Assembly (NCBI GenBank): GCA_029948255.1
Contig: JALIZF010001618.1
Span: 124,001-188,000 of the forward strand
DNA: 64,000 bases
Direction of reading: 5' to 3'
Source of the DNA: Telmatactis stephensoni
Lineage: Eukaryota > Cnidaria > Anthozoa > Actiniaria > Isophelliidae
This document shows positions 15,001-23,789 of this stretch, piece by piece. The number at the start of each line of letters is the position of its first letter. The stretch's first letter is position 1. Below the pieces are notes generated by a model. The model was not told the DNA's origin. It did no database searches and worked only from the letters and a program-made list of their open reading frames with translations. The translations under genes were made by a program, and so were the position numbers.

Positions 15001-15664
15001 TGTCTCTTTGTGCTAATCATTCTAAACATGGTAAAATTGAATAGGAGTGTCAGTGCAGTGTTATCAATTATCGATTGCATGTGACATGAATCTATTGATT
15101 TACACTGCTTATTGTACTCTTATTTACTTCTTTGCGAAGTTGAAAACTTGTTTGTACCGAAACTAGACCAGAAAAGTCCTATGAGCACATGCAACACAGT
15201 ATTAAACTTGAAATAGTTTCATTTTTATGGTGATGTTTCGCAGTTTGTTTCTCAATTTTCTAGGCTGCAATCTCAATTTCTGTGATTTTTTAATTCATCT
15301 CAATGACTCTGTATTAAAATTAAAGTCTTCTACAGGATGCTGATGAGCTAATCAAATTCAGGACTTTGTACTGTTCCAGTTAGAGTTTGATTATTAAGTT
15401 TATATTTCACTTGGGAGATCAGTAGACTCATGTGATCTGCAAAAGTTCATTCTTATTGTATTTTACTTTACTTTATAGCAATCGTGCTTTCTTTCGCCCG
15501 AAGGTCGTCGACAGAAAGCCGAGTACAGACTCGGTACAAAACTTATTCAAGCTGCCAACAATTCACGACTAGACGAGCATGGCTTAAGAGTATACTTGAG
15601 TGGGCTTAAGAACCAGTTTCTTCGCGAACTTGGTAAAGAATTAGAATATTTCAAAAAACGTTGA
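1..15664 (+). CDS. MSH4: MutS protein homolog 4 (MSH4), 3' part, 22 exons
   Basis: MSH4 pairs with MSH5 to stabilise meiotic recombination intermediates and promote crossovers; it does not do mismatch repair. Exons: <1-21, 982-998, 1075-1099, 2902-3092, 3442-3561, 4260-4272, 5241-5294, 7116-7300, 7626-7638, 7746-7791, 8579-8703, 9138-9232, 10275-10322, 10617-10784, 11135-11161, 11235-11280, 11623-11687, 12019-12089, 13385-13403, 13495-13579, 14650-14738, 15479-15664 (stop TGA). All have GT/AG borders and phases that join, giving about 568 residues. The 5' exons (N-terminal and connector domains) lie upstream of the window. Visible landmarks: [16 protein letters not shown] and [12 protein letters not shown] in the core/lever region, DVARRTYTE, the Walker A loop split by an intron as [22 protein letters not shown], the Walker B segment [10 protein letters not shown], and ATHFLEL. 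No frameshift or stop breaks it, so it looks functional. Exon calls rest on similarity to animal MSH4 recalled from memory. Confidence 0.95.
1182..2071. mobile_element. TTAA-flanked non-autonomous element (copy A, MSH4 intron)
   Basis: An 890-bp segment is bordered by TTAA on both sides (1178-1181 and 2072-2075) and has inverted ends GGACGGT...ACCGTCC, in the MSH4 intron 1100-2901. There is no transposase ORF. A TTAA target duplication is the mark of piggyBac-type transposition, but the termini are not canonical piggyBac ends, so the superfamily is inferred only from the target site. Confidence 0.6.
2438..2688. mobile_element. Long-TIR palindromic MITE in MSH4 intron
   Basis: A 251-bp near-perfect palindrome begins TAATACGAGCAA and ends TTGCTCGTATTA; the arms are about 115 bp with a loop around 2560-2580. 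Open frames on both strands over it are by-products of the symmetry. It could fold into a long hairpin if transcribed with the MSH4 pre-mRNA. Confidence 0.8.
4260..4272 (+). other. MSH4: 13-nt microexon of MSH4 (PHVNG)
   Basis: CCTCATGTTAATG is preceded by a pyrimidine-rich stretch and an AAG acceptor and followed by GTATGT. The preceding exon ends in phase 0 (...CFAVK) and the next (5241) needs one supplied base; this microexon supplies exactly 3n+1 nt and gives [16 protein letters not shown], matching the spacing of animal MSH4 between the Ala-Val-Lys/Arg and Leu-Asp-x-Ala-Arg motifs. Without it the reading frame does not close. Confidence 0.8.
4375..4587. mobile_element. Short MITE with ~38-bp TIRs
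   Basis: The left end (4375-4412) contains ACGCGACTCACCCGAAAGGG and GAGTATGGG; the right end (4550-4587) is the reverse complement with a few mismatches (CCCATACTCC, GTCGCGTGGGC). No ORF. It lies in the MSH4 intron just after the first microexon. Confidence 0.65.
4806..4910 (+). mobile_element. Candidate tRNA-derived SINE head
   Basis: GTGGTGTAGCTGGTTAGTA resembles an RNA polymerase III A box and AAGTTCTATCCC, about 45 bp downstream, a degenerate B box. No intact tRNA cloverleaf with anticodon is evident, so I read it as a SINE or decayed tRNA relic. Confidence 0.45.
5423..5871. mobile_element. MITE with 8-bp target duplication
   Basis: Termini TGTTATATACCAACTGTC and the reverse complement enclose 449 bp; the flanks carry the direct repeat AAGTGTTT at 5415-5422 and 5872-5879. 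An 8-bp duplication is typical of hAT elements, although the termini alone do not prove that. No transposase is present. Confidence 0.75.
5880..6342. repeat. (TATAGT)n hexanucleotide array
   Basis: About 460 bp of TATAGT units with only a few phase slips (around 6126, 6165 and 6180). It starts immediately at the right target-site duplication of the MITE ending at 5871 and lies in the MSH4 intron. Confidence 0.97.
7626..7638 (+). other. MSH4: 13-nt microexon of MSH4 (IKLN)
   Basis: ATCAAACTAAATG lies between an AAAG acceptor and a GTAAGA donor. It links ...FSTVDL (exon ending 7300) to the exon at 7746 ([14 protein letters not shown]), yielding DL-IKLND-RIKESL, which agrees with the IKMN segment of vertebrate MSH4. 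Both borders and both phases fit. Confidence 0.85.
8180..8426. mobile_element. MITE with CGCACTGCAAAA ends
   Basis: The 12-bp termini CGCACTGCAAAA and TTTTGCAGTGCG enclose a body built of inverted and direct copies of ACTCAGTTATTTGAG and GTAAATCGxTGCATxCACAGTAACTCAC. Its right end is about 150 bp before the MSH4 exon at 8579. Confidence 0.75.
9371..9511. mobile_element. 141-bp MITE, TIR ATTATATGGCT
   Basis: Terminal ATTATATGGCT and AGCCATATAAT enclose a short body with the phrase TTCTGATTGGCTAACGCATG. It is adjacent to a second palindromic element beginning at 9518. Confidence 0.6.
9518..9657. mobile_element. Palindromic MITE, TIR GTTATTA
   Basis: GTTATTAACCTCG near the left end mirrors CGCTCGGCTAATAAC at the right; internal GGGAAAATATCAGACC and its complement extend the stem. 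Copies of GACCTCG recur. No coding capacity. Confidence 0.65.
10275..11687 (+). other. MSH4: MSH4 ATPase-core exons (Walker A to signature region)
   Basis: Five exons encode the ABC-type MutS ATPase. 10275-10322 ends TGPNM; 10617-10784 begins SGKSTYLKQ, so the P-loop is divided by a phase-0 intron between Met and Ser. 11135-11161 is a 27-nt exon for MKEINYILQ. 11235-11280 carries the Walker B segment IIIDELGR. 11623-11687 continues [19 protein letters not shown]. The Lys and Ser/Thr of the P-loop and the Asp-Glu of Walker B are all present, arguing that ATP binding is retained. Confidence 0.93.
13078..13300 (-). mobile_element. tRNA-derived SINE
   Basis: Read on the minus strand from about 13300: TGGCTCAGTTGGTTGAGCG (A box) and, about 35 bp on, GGTTTGATTCCC (B box), followed by a body to about 13078. 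Good pol III promoter boxes and no exact tRNA fold mark it as a SINE in the MSH4 intron before exon 13385. Confidence 0.7.
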
Positions 15665-16340
15665 AGGTCGAAGATCCGAGCTGACCTTTGACACAGAGTA
15701 ATTAGCTCCAAATTTTGATATATGATGAAGTTTGTAATTTGAGTATTGAGTTAGAATATTTATTTTTCGTAGTTCAAAAAATAAATAAATAAAATAATTA
15801 AAAAAAAAAAAAAAAGATTCAGATTGACCAACGTTTTTTGAAAATGGGTGTATCAGAGGTTCAGTTCGCACCATTGATTTTCCGTTATTTTATTTTGGCT
15901 TATTTAACTAGACATGCATGAAACATCTTGTTGTTTGTTCGTGAAAAATTATTAGAAGTTGCACATTATTCGTTTGCATTTGTATCTCAAAACAGATTCA
16001 ATTTTAAAAGAATGCTCGTTTCCGTATCCAGCCATATGTCTCACAATTATATGTCTCACATATACTATATGTACCACATGTCCTCATAGAGGGCTTTTAT
16101 TTAAAACGGTATAACTTTTAAGGCGAATAAGGTAAACGTTTAGGAGATATGGTCGATATTCTATATGACAAATGAAGCTGCGAAAGAGATACAGCAAAAA
16201 GAACAAAAGGTGTAACAACAGTAATCCAGACTTAGCTTAGGTTTCTGACAAAGCTAACAACAGTGGAATCGGCGAAGCAAACCGCAGTTTAACCAGGATA
16301 CGGCCGTTATTGTTGGAGATTTTATATCTTTAAAGGGCTT
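15665..16340 (+). other. MSH4 3' flank / likely 3' UTR
   Basis: Sequence after the MSH4 stop. Overlapping AATAAA-like motifs and an A-rich run at about 15780-15815 are the best candidate for the polyadenylation region. I see no further coding sequence before the LINE fragment. Confidence 0.4.
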
Positions 16341-16664
16341 CGCGATGTTCTTATGACAAAGGATGCTCAGCGACCAGTGACCGTTCAGTGTTTTCTCGGA
16401 GCCACGACCAGGGACATACAATTTCACATTTATCCGTCACTCCGAAAATCTACATTCTACATCAAGTCCTGTCTAAATTTTGTGAATCGTGTTGACCACA
16501 CCTCAGATAATCTCGAGCTTTTGTGTATTGAAATCAGGTTACCTCATTTAAAGCCAATTTTAGTATCAACCTGGTATCGACCGCCTAGCTCTCTTATAGA
16601 ATTGATGGACGTCTTCAAGTTGTTTTTGGATAGAATTGACAAGGAAGAAAAAGATCGAGACAAT
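16340..16664 (+). pseudogene. LINE endonuclease fragment, 5' part
   Basis: The translation contains IEIRLPHLKPILVSTWYRPP followed by FLDRIDKEEKD, the classic stretch of an apurinic-type endonuclease of CR1/L2-like non-LTR retrotransposons just before the catalytic GDFN motif. The frame is then interrupted by a MITE. The N-terminal endonuclease motifs are not recognisable, so this is a decayed fragment. Confidence 0.75.
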
Positions 16665-17069
16665 AGGCCCTTTGCAGCTAGAGGTCACGCGACCTTATCT
16701 CCCCTAAATCAAGCAGCTTTGTTAAATTGAAATCCAGAAATGGAAAGAGCACCTCGAAATTAGTAAAAGTGCAAAGTTTTAGCTCAATAAAGAAAAAAAG
16801 AAAAAAAGATGACAGCAAATATAATGTTAGATAATTTCTTAAGATTTGTTTGGAATAATGCACTGGAGCAGTGCTTTTTTCCCAAACGGATCTTACGAAA
16901 ACATCCGAACTTGAGCAAGCCGTCATTTTGCTTATATGACATCTCATGACCTGAAAATTTATACTTTTTACTAATTTCGAGGTGCTATTTTCATTTCTAG
17001 ATTTCATTTTAATGATGCTGCTTGATTTAGGGGCGATGAGGTCACGTGACCTCTAACTGCAAAGAGCCT
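16665..17069. mobile_element. 405-bp MITE with ~104-bp TIRs inserted in the LINE
   Basis: The left arm 16665-16768 and right arm 16966-17069 are inverted copies with a few mismatches (ends AGGCCCTTTGCAG and CTGCAAAGAGCCT). Each arm contains GCACCTCGAAATTAGTAAAA. It separates two LINE segments that are contiguous in sense, so it inserted after the LINE. A related internal motif occurs in the element at 55196-55562. Confidence 0.85.
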
Positions 17070-17500
17070 GTTGTCTTGGGTGATTTCAACTGCGATTTAC
17101 TTTCGAAAGCTCCTTCTCAACATCGAACAGCTATTGTTTTTTTATAAGACTTATACCAGCCAATATACTCAGTTAATAAAAGTTCCAGCTAGATCCACCC
17201 AGATATCATCAACATTAATTGATCATATTGTTACTAATAGTCCACATAAGGTAGTGGTGTCTTGGGTGTTGGACGTTGGTATAAGCGATCATAATTTAGT
17301 TTATATGGTTCGCGGTAAGAGTAATGCTGTTGTTAAAGGTACACCCAGGACAATTCAAACTAGGAATTTTAAAAAGTTTGATGAACGTGCCATCATTGAT
17401 GACCTTCGTCGTGCACCTTGGGACAGTCGGAGATATACAATACCCATGCATGATAATAGAAGAACAAAGGCAAACACTAATAGCTGCTGACAGACAAATT
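17070..17500 (+). pseudogene. LINE endonuclease fragment, 3' part
   Basis: Resumes directly after the MITE with VVLGDFNCDLLSK (the GDFN endonuclease motif), shifts frame after about 25 codons, then reads STQISSTLIDHIVTNSP and VLDVGISDHNLVYMVRGK (the SDH motif) up to about 17490. The frame change plus loss of reverse transcriptase mean it is non-functional. Confidence 0.8.
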
Positions 17501-17875
17501 GACTAATCAGATATTCTTTAGTTTAAGTTAGCCGATTCAAAAAGGGTCTTTATGTTACGGTTAACTATTTCCCAGAATGGTGAAGAATACGTGAAACGGC
17601 TCGGGGAAGAGTACGAACGGGGCCGGTCATTGGAGCCTCTCCTAAAAGGGGCTCCCGGGGCACGAGTGAACGCACGTGTGCGTCTAGTTTTAATTAGACT
17701 GAGAAGATATATACCAAATGAAAGCTTAAACATTAAAGATACATGATCCGGGCGGGGTTTTGAACACTTTAATTTCTTCTTGAGATATCGACGAGTCTAA
17801 AAACTTTCACAGTCATTTTTTTGTAATTTGGCTAGTCCTACGCATGACTGTACATCCAAGCTATAAGAGTATTTC

Positions 17876-18541
17876 TTAACAAACGTTGCATGCATGTCCA
17901 AGACAAGTAGAAAAGCACGTACAGAGACATTCTGATACTGGTGTTGTCGGTGGCTGGGTAGTTGTTGGTGGCTGGGTAGTTGTTGGTGGCTGGGTTGTTG
18001 TTGTTGTTCTTCCTCTTCGCCTTGACCAAGACCTTCTTCTTCTTCTTCGCCTTGTCCCAGACCTTCTTCTTCTTCGTCCTCCCGAATGCTTTTTGTCCAA
18101 TCGTACGCCCCTTTTTTCATGTCCAAGACACTGAGAAAGGCACGTACAGATACATTCTGATACTGGTGTTGTCGGTGGCTGGGTAGTTGTCGGTGGTTGG
18201 GTAGTTGAATCTCCTGACATATCTCCTGATGTAGTTGTCGGTGGCTGGGTAGTTGAATCTCCTGATGTAGTTGTCGGTGGCTGGGTAGTTGTCGGTGGTT
18301 GGGTAGTTGAATCTCCTGACATATCTCCTGATGTAGTTGTCGGTGGCTGGGTAGTTGAATCTCCTGATGTAGTTGTCGGTGGCTGGGTAGTTGTCGGTGG
18401 TTGGGTAGTTGAATCTCCTGACATATCTCCTGATGTAGTTGTCGGTGGCTGGGTAGTTGAATCTCCTGATGCATCTTGTGAGATACCCTCATTCACTAAT
18501 ACAACACCAATAAGCAGAACAAACACGAACACCAGTTTCAT
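17876..18541 (-). CDS. Secreted Thr/Pro-rich, Arg-rich, Cys-motif protein, copy 1 (221 aa)
   Basis: Not a family I recognise. A strong signal peptide (about residues 1-21, MKLVFVFVLLIGVVLVNEGIS) is followed by mucin-like repeats of TTQPPTTT and SGDMSGDS to about residue 126. Next come a first Cys motif (SECICTCLSQCLGH, about 129-142), a basic block of mostly Arg (about 150-175), a second TTQPPT run, and a C-terminal Cys motif SECLCTCFSTCLGH ending HACNVC, with ten Cys in all. The Thr/Pro tracts predict dense O-glycosylation. The Arg block is encoded by CGA/AGA-type triplet repeats and would read as poly-Lys in another frame. It appears intronless from ATG to stop. A paralog sits in inverted orientation at 35610-36137, and both are transcribed outward. 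Conservation of the signal peptide and every Cys in both copies, despite repeat-length changes, supports a real gene. The role could be mucus, matrix or host defence, but that is speculation. Confidence 0.7.
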   Translation of the reverse strand: MKLVFVFVLLIGVVLVNEGISQDASGDSTTQPPTTTSGDMSGDSTTQPPTTTQPPTTTSGDSTTQPPTTTSGDMSGDSTTQPPTTTQPPTTTSGDSTTQPPTTTSGDMSGDSTTQPPTTTQPPTTPVSECICTCLSQCLGHEKRGVRLDKKHSGGRRRRRSGTRRRRRRRSWSRRRGRTTTTTQPPTTTQPPTTTQPPTTPVSECLCTCFSTCLGHACNVC

Positions 18542-18900
18542 TGCTGCTAGATGCTAAAGCAAATTAATAAAAGATTTATTGGGTTTAAGTTTTAAAGTTA
18601 AACTGAACGAAAACAGAAGACAAAAGAAGGAAAGCAAATAGAAAAAGACAAAGAGTAAAAATAAATGATCATGACATGTACAACAAAATGATTGGAAAGG
18701 TTTTTAGTAATCAAAGAAAATATATAAGGATTTAGAAAGCTTAGCAATGTGAAAAAAACAACAACAACACCAACACAAAGCTAAATATAATAAAAAAGAG
18801 GAGAAAAATTTAAATCAAAGATGCAGCTGGTTAGTATTGGGAAACTTACACAAACGGAAAAAAAATATGCGCCTTATCATTTAACTTGTTTTATCAACCC
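18542..18900 (-). promoter_or_regulatory. Probable upstream region of copy 1, mirrored at 35270-35609
   Basis: A few hundred bases immediately upstream of the copy 1 start are preserved in inverted form upstream of copy 2. The location suggests the shared promoter and 5' UTR. I see no unambiguous TATA box, so the assignment is positional. Confidence 0.35.
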
Positions 18901-18917
18901 TTGGCACATCATCAGGG

Positions 18918-19170
18918 TAAAATGAAGAAACAGCAAATCAGTTGTTACAATATAAATTCTATTCCTTGTGGTGAGTGTGAGACTGTGTACATCGGAAAAA
19001 AGAAATAAAAAATCAGTTGGTTTCCTTGGACCAAAGAACATCAAGCGAGTGTACGACTTCAGAAGACGGAGAGATCGGCGCTATTAGAACATGCTCACAA
19101 CTGTGGACATGCAGAGACGCTGGTCGAAAATTACCAGAGAATTATATCGCTTTATTAAATTAAATGTCAT
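18918..19170 (+). pseudogene. Penelope-like element GIY-YIG fragment (left arm)
   Basis: The translation runs ISCYNINSIPCGECETVYIG, then frame-shifts through a region corresponding to KEHQASVRLQKTERSALLEH and AHNCGH. Cys-x-x-Cys before VYIG and the SALLEHAHxxGH stretch are typical of the GIY-YIG nuclease at the C-terminus of Penelope-like retroelements. An internal deletion after GGACATGCA removes about 120 bp still present in the right arm. Not functional. Confidence 0.7.
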
Positions 19171-19477
19171 TATATTACATAAAAACCACTCTTTAGTTGT
19201 AGCTCGCGCTGTGATTGTTATTGTGTGAATGTGCGAGGACATTGTTGTTTTTACACTAGTGGCTTGCGTGGATTTTGTAACGACTAATTCTGTTGTTTAC
19301 TTCATTTTACCCTGATGATGGGCCAAGGGCCCGGTACAATAGATGTCATTTTTGTTAGATGAAACAAGTTAAATGATATGTCCAAACCAACCAACAAAGA
19401 AATCTTAGAATTAATATGCGTCTTATGAGGTCAGAAGGCCAGTTATAAGTTATCCCTGGGATAACTTTCGTCAGTTT

Positions 19478-19785
19478 GTTTTTCCCGTAGGACATCACTC
19501 TAAAAACAAAAGAGATTTTACGGCTACCAGGGACAACTCTTCTTCGTGTGAACAGCCCCTAAGACGCGAAATCAATTAGACGCCATCTCGTTGTACAGAC
19601 AATTGAGGCTTTTTTGTCCACAAACACGCAAACAATAGAATAAATAACAGCTCAGACATTTATTCCTCGATATTCCTCCGTTTTATGAGGTGAGGTTCAC
19701 CTCGTGTCTAATTAGTCGCATCTTGTTTGCTTGCATCGTGCGTCATTCAAGAAAAAAAAACAGGATCTAGAGAGGGGCCTTGCTA
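19478..19785. mobile_element. Insertion private to the left arm (~310 bp)
   Basis: The right arm runs straight from GATAACCTTCGTCAGTTTG to CTAGGCTAACAACC (in left-arm sense), whereas the left arm has about 310 bp here, ending near an A-rich run at 19750. The empty right-arm site identifies an insertion or, less likely, a right-arm deletion. Its family is unknown. Confidence 0.5.
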
Positions 19786-20551
19786 GGCTAACAACCATTC
19801 AGCATTGTTGGATATTGTGACGTCACATCCGCTATCAACATGTAAAGAAAGCTAGCAAAAAGTGGTTCAAAAAGTAAACGCATAAAATATCCACGTTTTG
19901 ACTGGAATCTGTTTTGAAACTGACGAGCTTATGCCAAGAAGGCATGCAAGTTTCTAAATTTGGTTACAAATGTCTTTGACTTGTCAGCTATGTTGTAATT
20001 TTTTGGTGCGTTCCGAAGTCCACGAAGGTAAAAAATATTATATTTTGAGATCTATGAAAGTGACACTTATCAAGATAAGAGTTCCAGAGTTTTGGGCTGG
20101 CTCAAACTTTATATCAGTCCTTTAGAAGTTCGAGCGGTAATAACGACAACTTAGAATGATACGGTTTTGCGGGCCAAATGACTCCACGCTACAGATCGAG
20201 GCACTGAAGGTGTTCTTTAGTGGTATGTTATTGCATATGAAACTAATTTTTCTTTATGTCTTTAAGCTAAAAGACAATTTTTATTTTATTCGGGTATAGC
20301 ATGCATCGTGTAGACTTGAAGTGTCCTAATTTGCATACTAAAATATAAAACATTGAATATGAAGAGGATATTTTTTTCAATGACAAGCAATAATGGCGAA
20401 AAGCGCCAAAAACTAGACCTTCGTGCGAGTTTTAATCCGAAATTTTCTAGTACTGGTTAAAAATTGATGTCAGAAAGAGCACATGGAGCTGTATATAATC
20501 CCGAGGTTTGATGTTAATCGGATATACATTGAAAGAGATACAGCAGTTCAA

Positions 20552-20648
20552 ACATGCTAGATTTTACAAAGAAATGTATGGTTGTAGGGACAAATGTCCA
20601 CAAATGTCCCTACAACCATACATTTCTTTGTAAATTCTAGCATTTTTG
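20552..20648. repeat. Near-perfect hairpin, mirrored in the right arm
   Basis: GCTAGATTTTACAAAGAAAT and the following TGTATGGTTGTAGGGAC are followed within about 10 bp by their reverse complement, giving arms of about 40 bp. The same palindrome stands at 32880-32972. It could be a tiny foldback element or a small-RNA hairpin. Confidence 0.75.
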
Positions 20649-22450
20649 CACGGCTGTTAGTTATTCAATATTAAACCGATTAACACCAAACTTCGGGATT
20701 TTATATAGCTCGATGTGCTCTTTCTGACTATATGAGTTTTGCGTTACCATCGTCAAAATTTGAGGGACTCGTACCCAGTCTTCACGGTATGAAAGTGGCT
20801 AATGATCGAATTTTCAAAATTTGCAGCGATATTGCTCTTTAAACTCTTTAAATAATAAATTTAAGGTTATAATAAATAAATAAATTTAAGGCGCTTATTT
20901 CATTTACTTTCGTCAGAATCATGGATGTTCAGAGAAATGATTTATAATTGATATCTCAAAATATTTGATCGAATCCGCAGAAAAATCAATACCGGTATAA
21001 AGTTCAAGGCTTGAAATCGGACAAGGCGGTTTGATGTAAAAAGGCGCGTTTGAAATTCATGCCTGATAAACAAATCAATAGGTACGAGCCAGCTTAAAGG
21101 GTTTAAAAACCAATGTCGTCGCAAATTAAGCCGTAAGCATCAACGAGTACACTTCGTTCGTTCCCCCTTCCTTCCTTTCTTCCTTGCTTTCTTTCTTTCT
21201 TCTTCCCTTGCTATCTCCCTTCCTCCAATCGTTGGGGCACTTAAGAACGAACGACAACGAATACGCAAAAACTATACAAAATAAAGTGTCCAAAAAATAA
21301 CTACGAAAATCAAAATAGAGTGTATGAGACAAAACTGAAATCTTGACTCGGAAACGAGACAATAAAAGAAAATATTCGAAGAGTTACAATAAAAAACTGG
21401 AAAAGAGAGAAATGAAAAATTAAGAAGAATGAATAAAGTACAGTCATGATTACATCCACACCTCTAGTGTGGCAAAAAGCTGTAAGTTGAGTTAGAACGA
21501 AAGAGAAGAACGAATACAACAACGAGCATAATGCTTTCAACAAAAAGAGAAATATTTGACTGACACGAAGTTGTGTTAGTAAGAGAAGAACGAAAATGGT
21601 GACAACAAATAGGATCGAAAGAGAAGAATGAACGAGAAGCATTCATGCACCCACGAGAATAATGCTCATAAAATGAGTACCTTGAGTACCTTGATATCTG
21701 GCTTGGGTGAGGCTTATTGCAGCTCTTCAAATAGAGATAGCTAGCTTACGATGACTACATGCTTATATAGCTAAAGATTAATTAATTGAACAACGTATGA
21801 CCCATTGAGACATGCCCACACATGTATTAAAACACGCTATTAATGACATTTTTATTACATCTTAATTCATCCATCATGAGGTCGTAACAAGGCAGTTTAC
21901 TTTGATAGCTCTATTCATTTTTAATTAGTACTTTAATAGTTAAAAAATACTGGTGTATCTCTTCATTTGTACCACTTTTACTTTATTACTTCACAGCGCC
22001 GTTCTAAGGCTCATATACATGGTTCAAGGTTGTGGTCAACATTCTTCAAGTGTTCCTTCCTTCCTTCCTTTGTTCCTAACTGTCTTCTTTGTTCGCCCAA
22101 CTTTTCCTTCCTTCGTACCTCACTTTCTTTCTTACACCCTTCCTTGGTTCCTTCGATTGTTCATTATTCGTTCACTGCATGTTTTCGAATACGTGTATTC
22201 TAGTGACGGTCAAGTAAATAACCATAAGTGCAACTTCTATATTATAAAATGTTATATTCTAGTGATGCTAAAAATAAATAACAATATATGATCTATATTA
22301 AAAATAAGTTGAACACCTCTTTAACATCATAATCTCCTCTATTTCACAATATTGGATCATTTTATGTACAATTATTTTTCTATGATCTTTGCAACCTACT
22401 GCGATTAGTTGACAACCTACTTTAACCGCTATTACGGTACGTTATATTAC

Positions 22451-23597
22451 TTTATTATTCAATTTTCATACACTGTACAAATTCTGATTTTCTGATTGGT
22501 CAGTTTGTACCACGTGATGCGTTGTTATGACGTGACAACACGTCACGACGTATTAACTCCGACGAATTAATTTTGATAATACGTTGGCAATAACGCATAG
22601 TTGGAAAGAAAAAATGTTCCTGGTGGTAAATTTGAGGATTTTTCGAAAAAGAGAAGATCAACGAGCATACTTAAAACTGCTTAGCGTGCCTGTTTTGAAG
22701 GTAAACTCAATTTCATTGAAGTTTTTGGAGCTTACTGAGATCAACATATTTCAACGGCTTAAAAACAGAGTTCGCCGGCTTTCCAAATTCATCTTAACAT
22801 TTACTGTTTTTTAGACTGGTTATCCAAAACCTATCTCATAGAAAGTTTATAAGAAAGTCTGCATGCCGCCACAAGTCTGTCTCTGTTTTTAACGGTAAGC
22901 TTACAAAGTTCTAACTTTCATTCAAACCGTATTCAGTTTTTGGCGTGTTGTTTTTGTCAAAACACTATTCGCCGGCTTTGCAAATTCCAGTCATTATAAT
23001 TTTTGTTTTTTAGACTGGCTATCCAAAAAATATCCAACAGAAAGTCTGGAAATCCTTTCCCCGCAACTTCTCTCAGATGGGGTAAAGAAATTTTATCAGG
23101 AATCGAAGAAAACGCCAAACTACTTCAGCCTTCGGTTGTCGACAAACGAAAACTACACTTCTTCCCGGCTTCATGCACCAAGGTTTAGCAGCGTTTCAAC
23201 CGTAAGTCGCCAGTTTAAACCTATATCCAAAACTCCAGCGATAATTTTCTAGACCTTTCACTTACCGAGTTCTAGGACTCAGTGCTGAATCACTTTTAAC
23301 GATCCAAAAAAGTCTGAGTTCTTTGTTTATAAGACTTATGGACGATTTCAATTTTACCGAGCAAGTTGTAAACATGGATTCTGAGAACTCGTTTATTATC
23401 TTTAATCTAAAGTTCTTGTATCACGGTATTTTTCTCCTAGTTTTCTTCTGAAAGGTTTATTGTGTATTGTTAAAATTACCAAATGCTATTAAATAAATTT
23501 TGAATAAGTCTTACTATTTTGAGTGATTTCTAGTGATCTTAGATGTCGACTGACAGTTTTAGCCTGCTTCTGCAGTGTATTCAAATTGAATAATAAA
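22451..23597. mobile_element. 1.15-kb TIR element private to the left arm
   Basis: Ends TTTATTATTCAATTT and AAATTGAATAATAAA, each extended by an imperfect CATACACTG/CAGTGTATT. The right arm lacks it: there GTTATATTACTGTAAATATT is continuous. No transposase is detectable. Confidence 0.65.
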
Positions 23598-23598
23598 A

Positions 23599-23784
23599 AG
23601 GTTAACGCACTCTTTGCTCGTGAATTATCGGGATTTTATCTTCACTCGTTTACTAACAATGAACTCGAAATTTTTTCATACTGCACTCGGCTAACGCCTC
23701 GTGCAGTATTTAAAATTTCTCGTTCATTGTTAGCAAACTCGTGAAGATAAATCCCGATAATTCACTCGCTGAGTGCGTTAACCT
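23599..23784. mobile_element. Palindromic MITE nested beside the 1.15-kb element
   Basis: Starts AGGTTAACGCACTC and ends GAGTGCGTTAACCT; the internal stem includes CTCGTGAATTATCGGGAT and its complement. It is absent from the right arm, together with the adjacent element. Confidence 0.75.
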
Positions 23785-23789
23785 CTAAG

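Noticed and set aside
17797..18492. 231-residue open frame in another reading frame over the Thr-rich gene
   Set aside because: It lacks a signal peptide, reads poly-Glu and LPSHRQ repeats, and is not kept as one frame in the second copy; the TTQPP frame is the conserved one.
21126..22291. Several 60-112-residue open frames also found in the right arm
   Set aside because: Present in both arms only because the DNA is nearly identical; composition is Ser/Phe/Leu low complexity and no start context, domain or splice structure supports coding.
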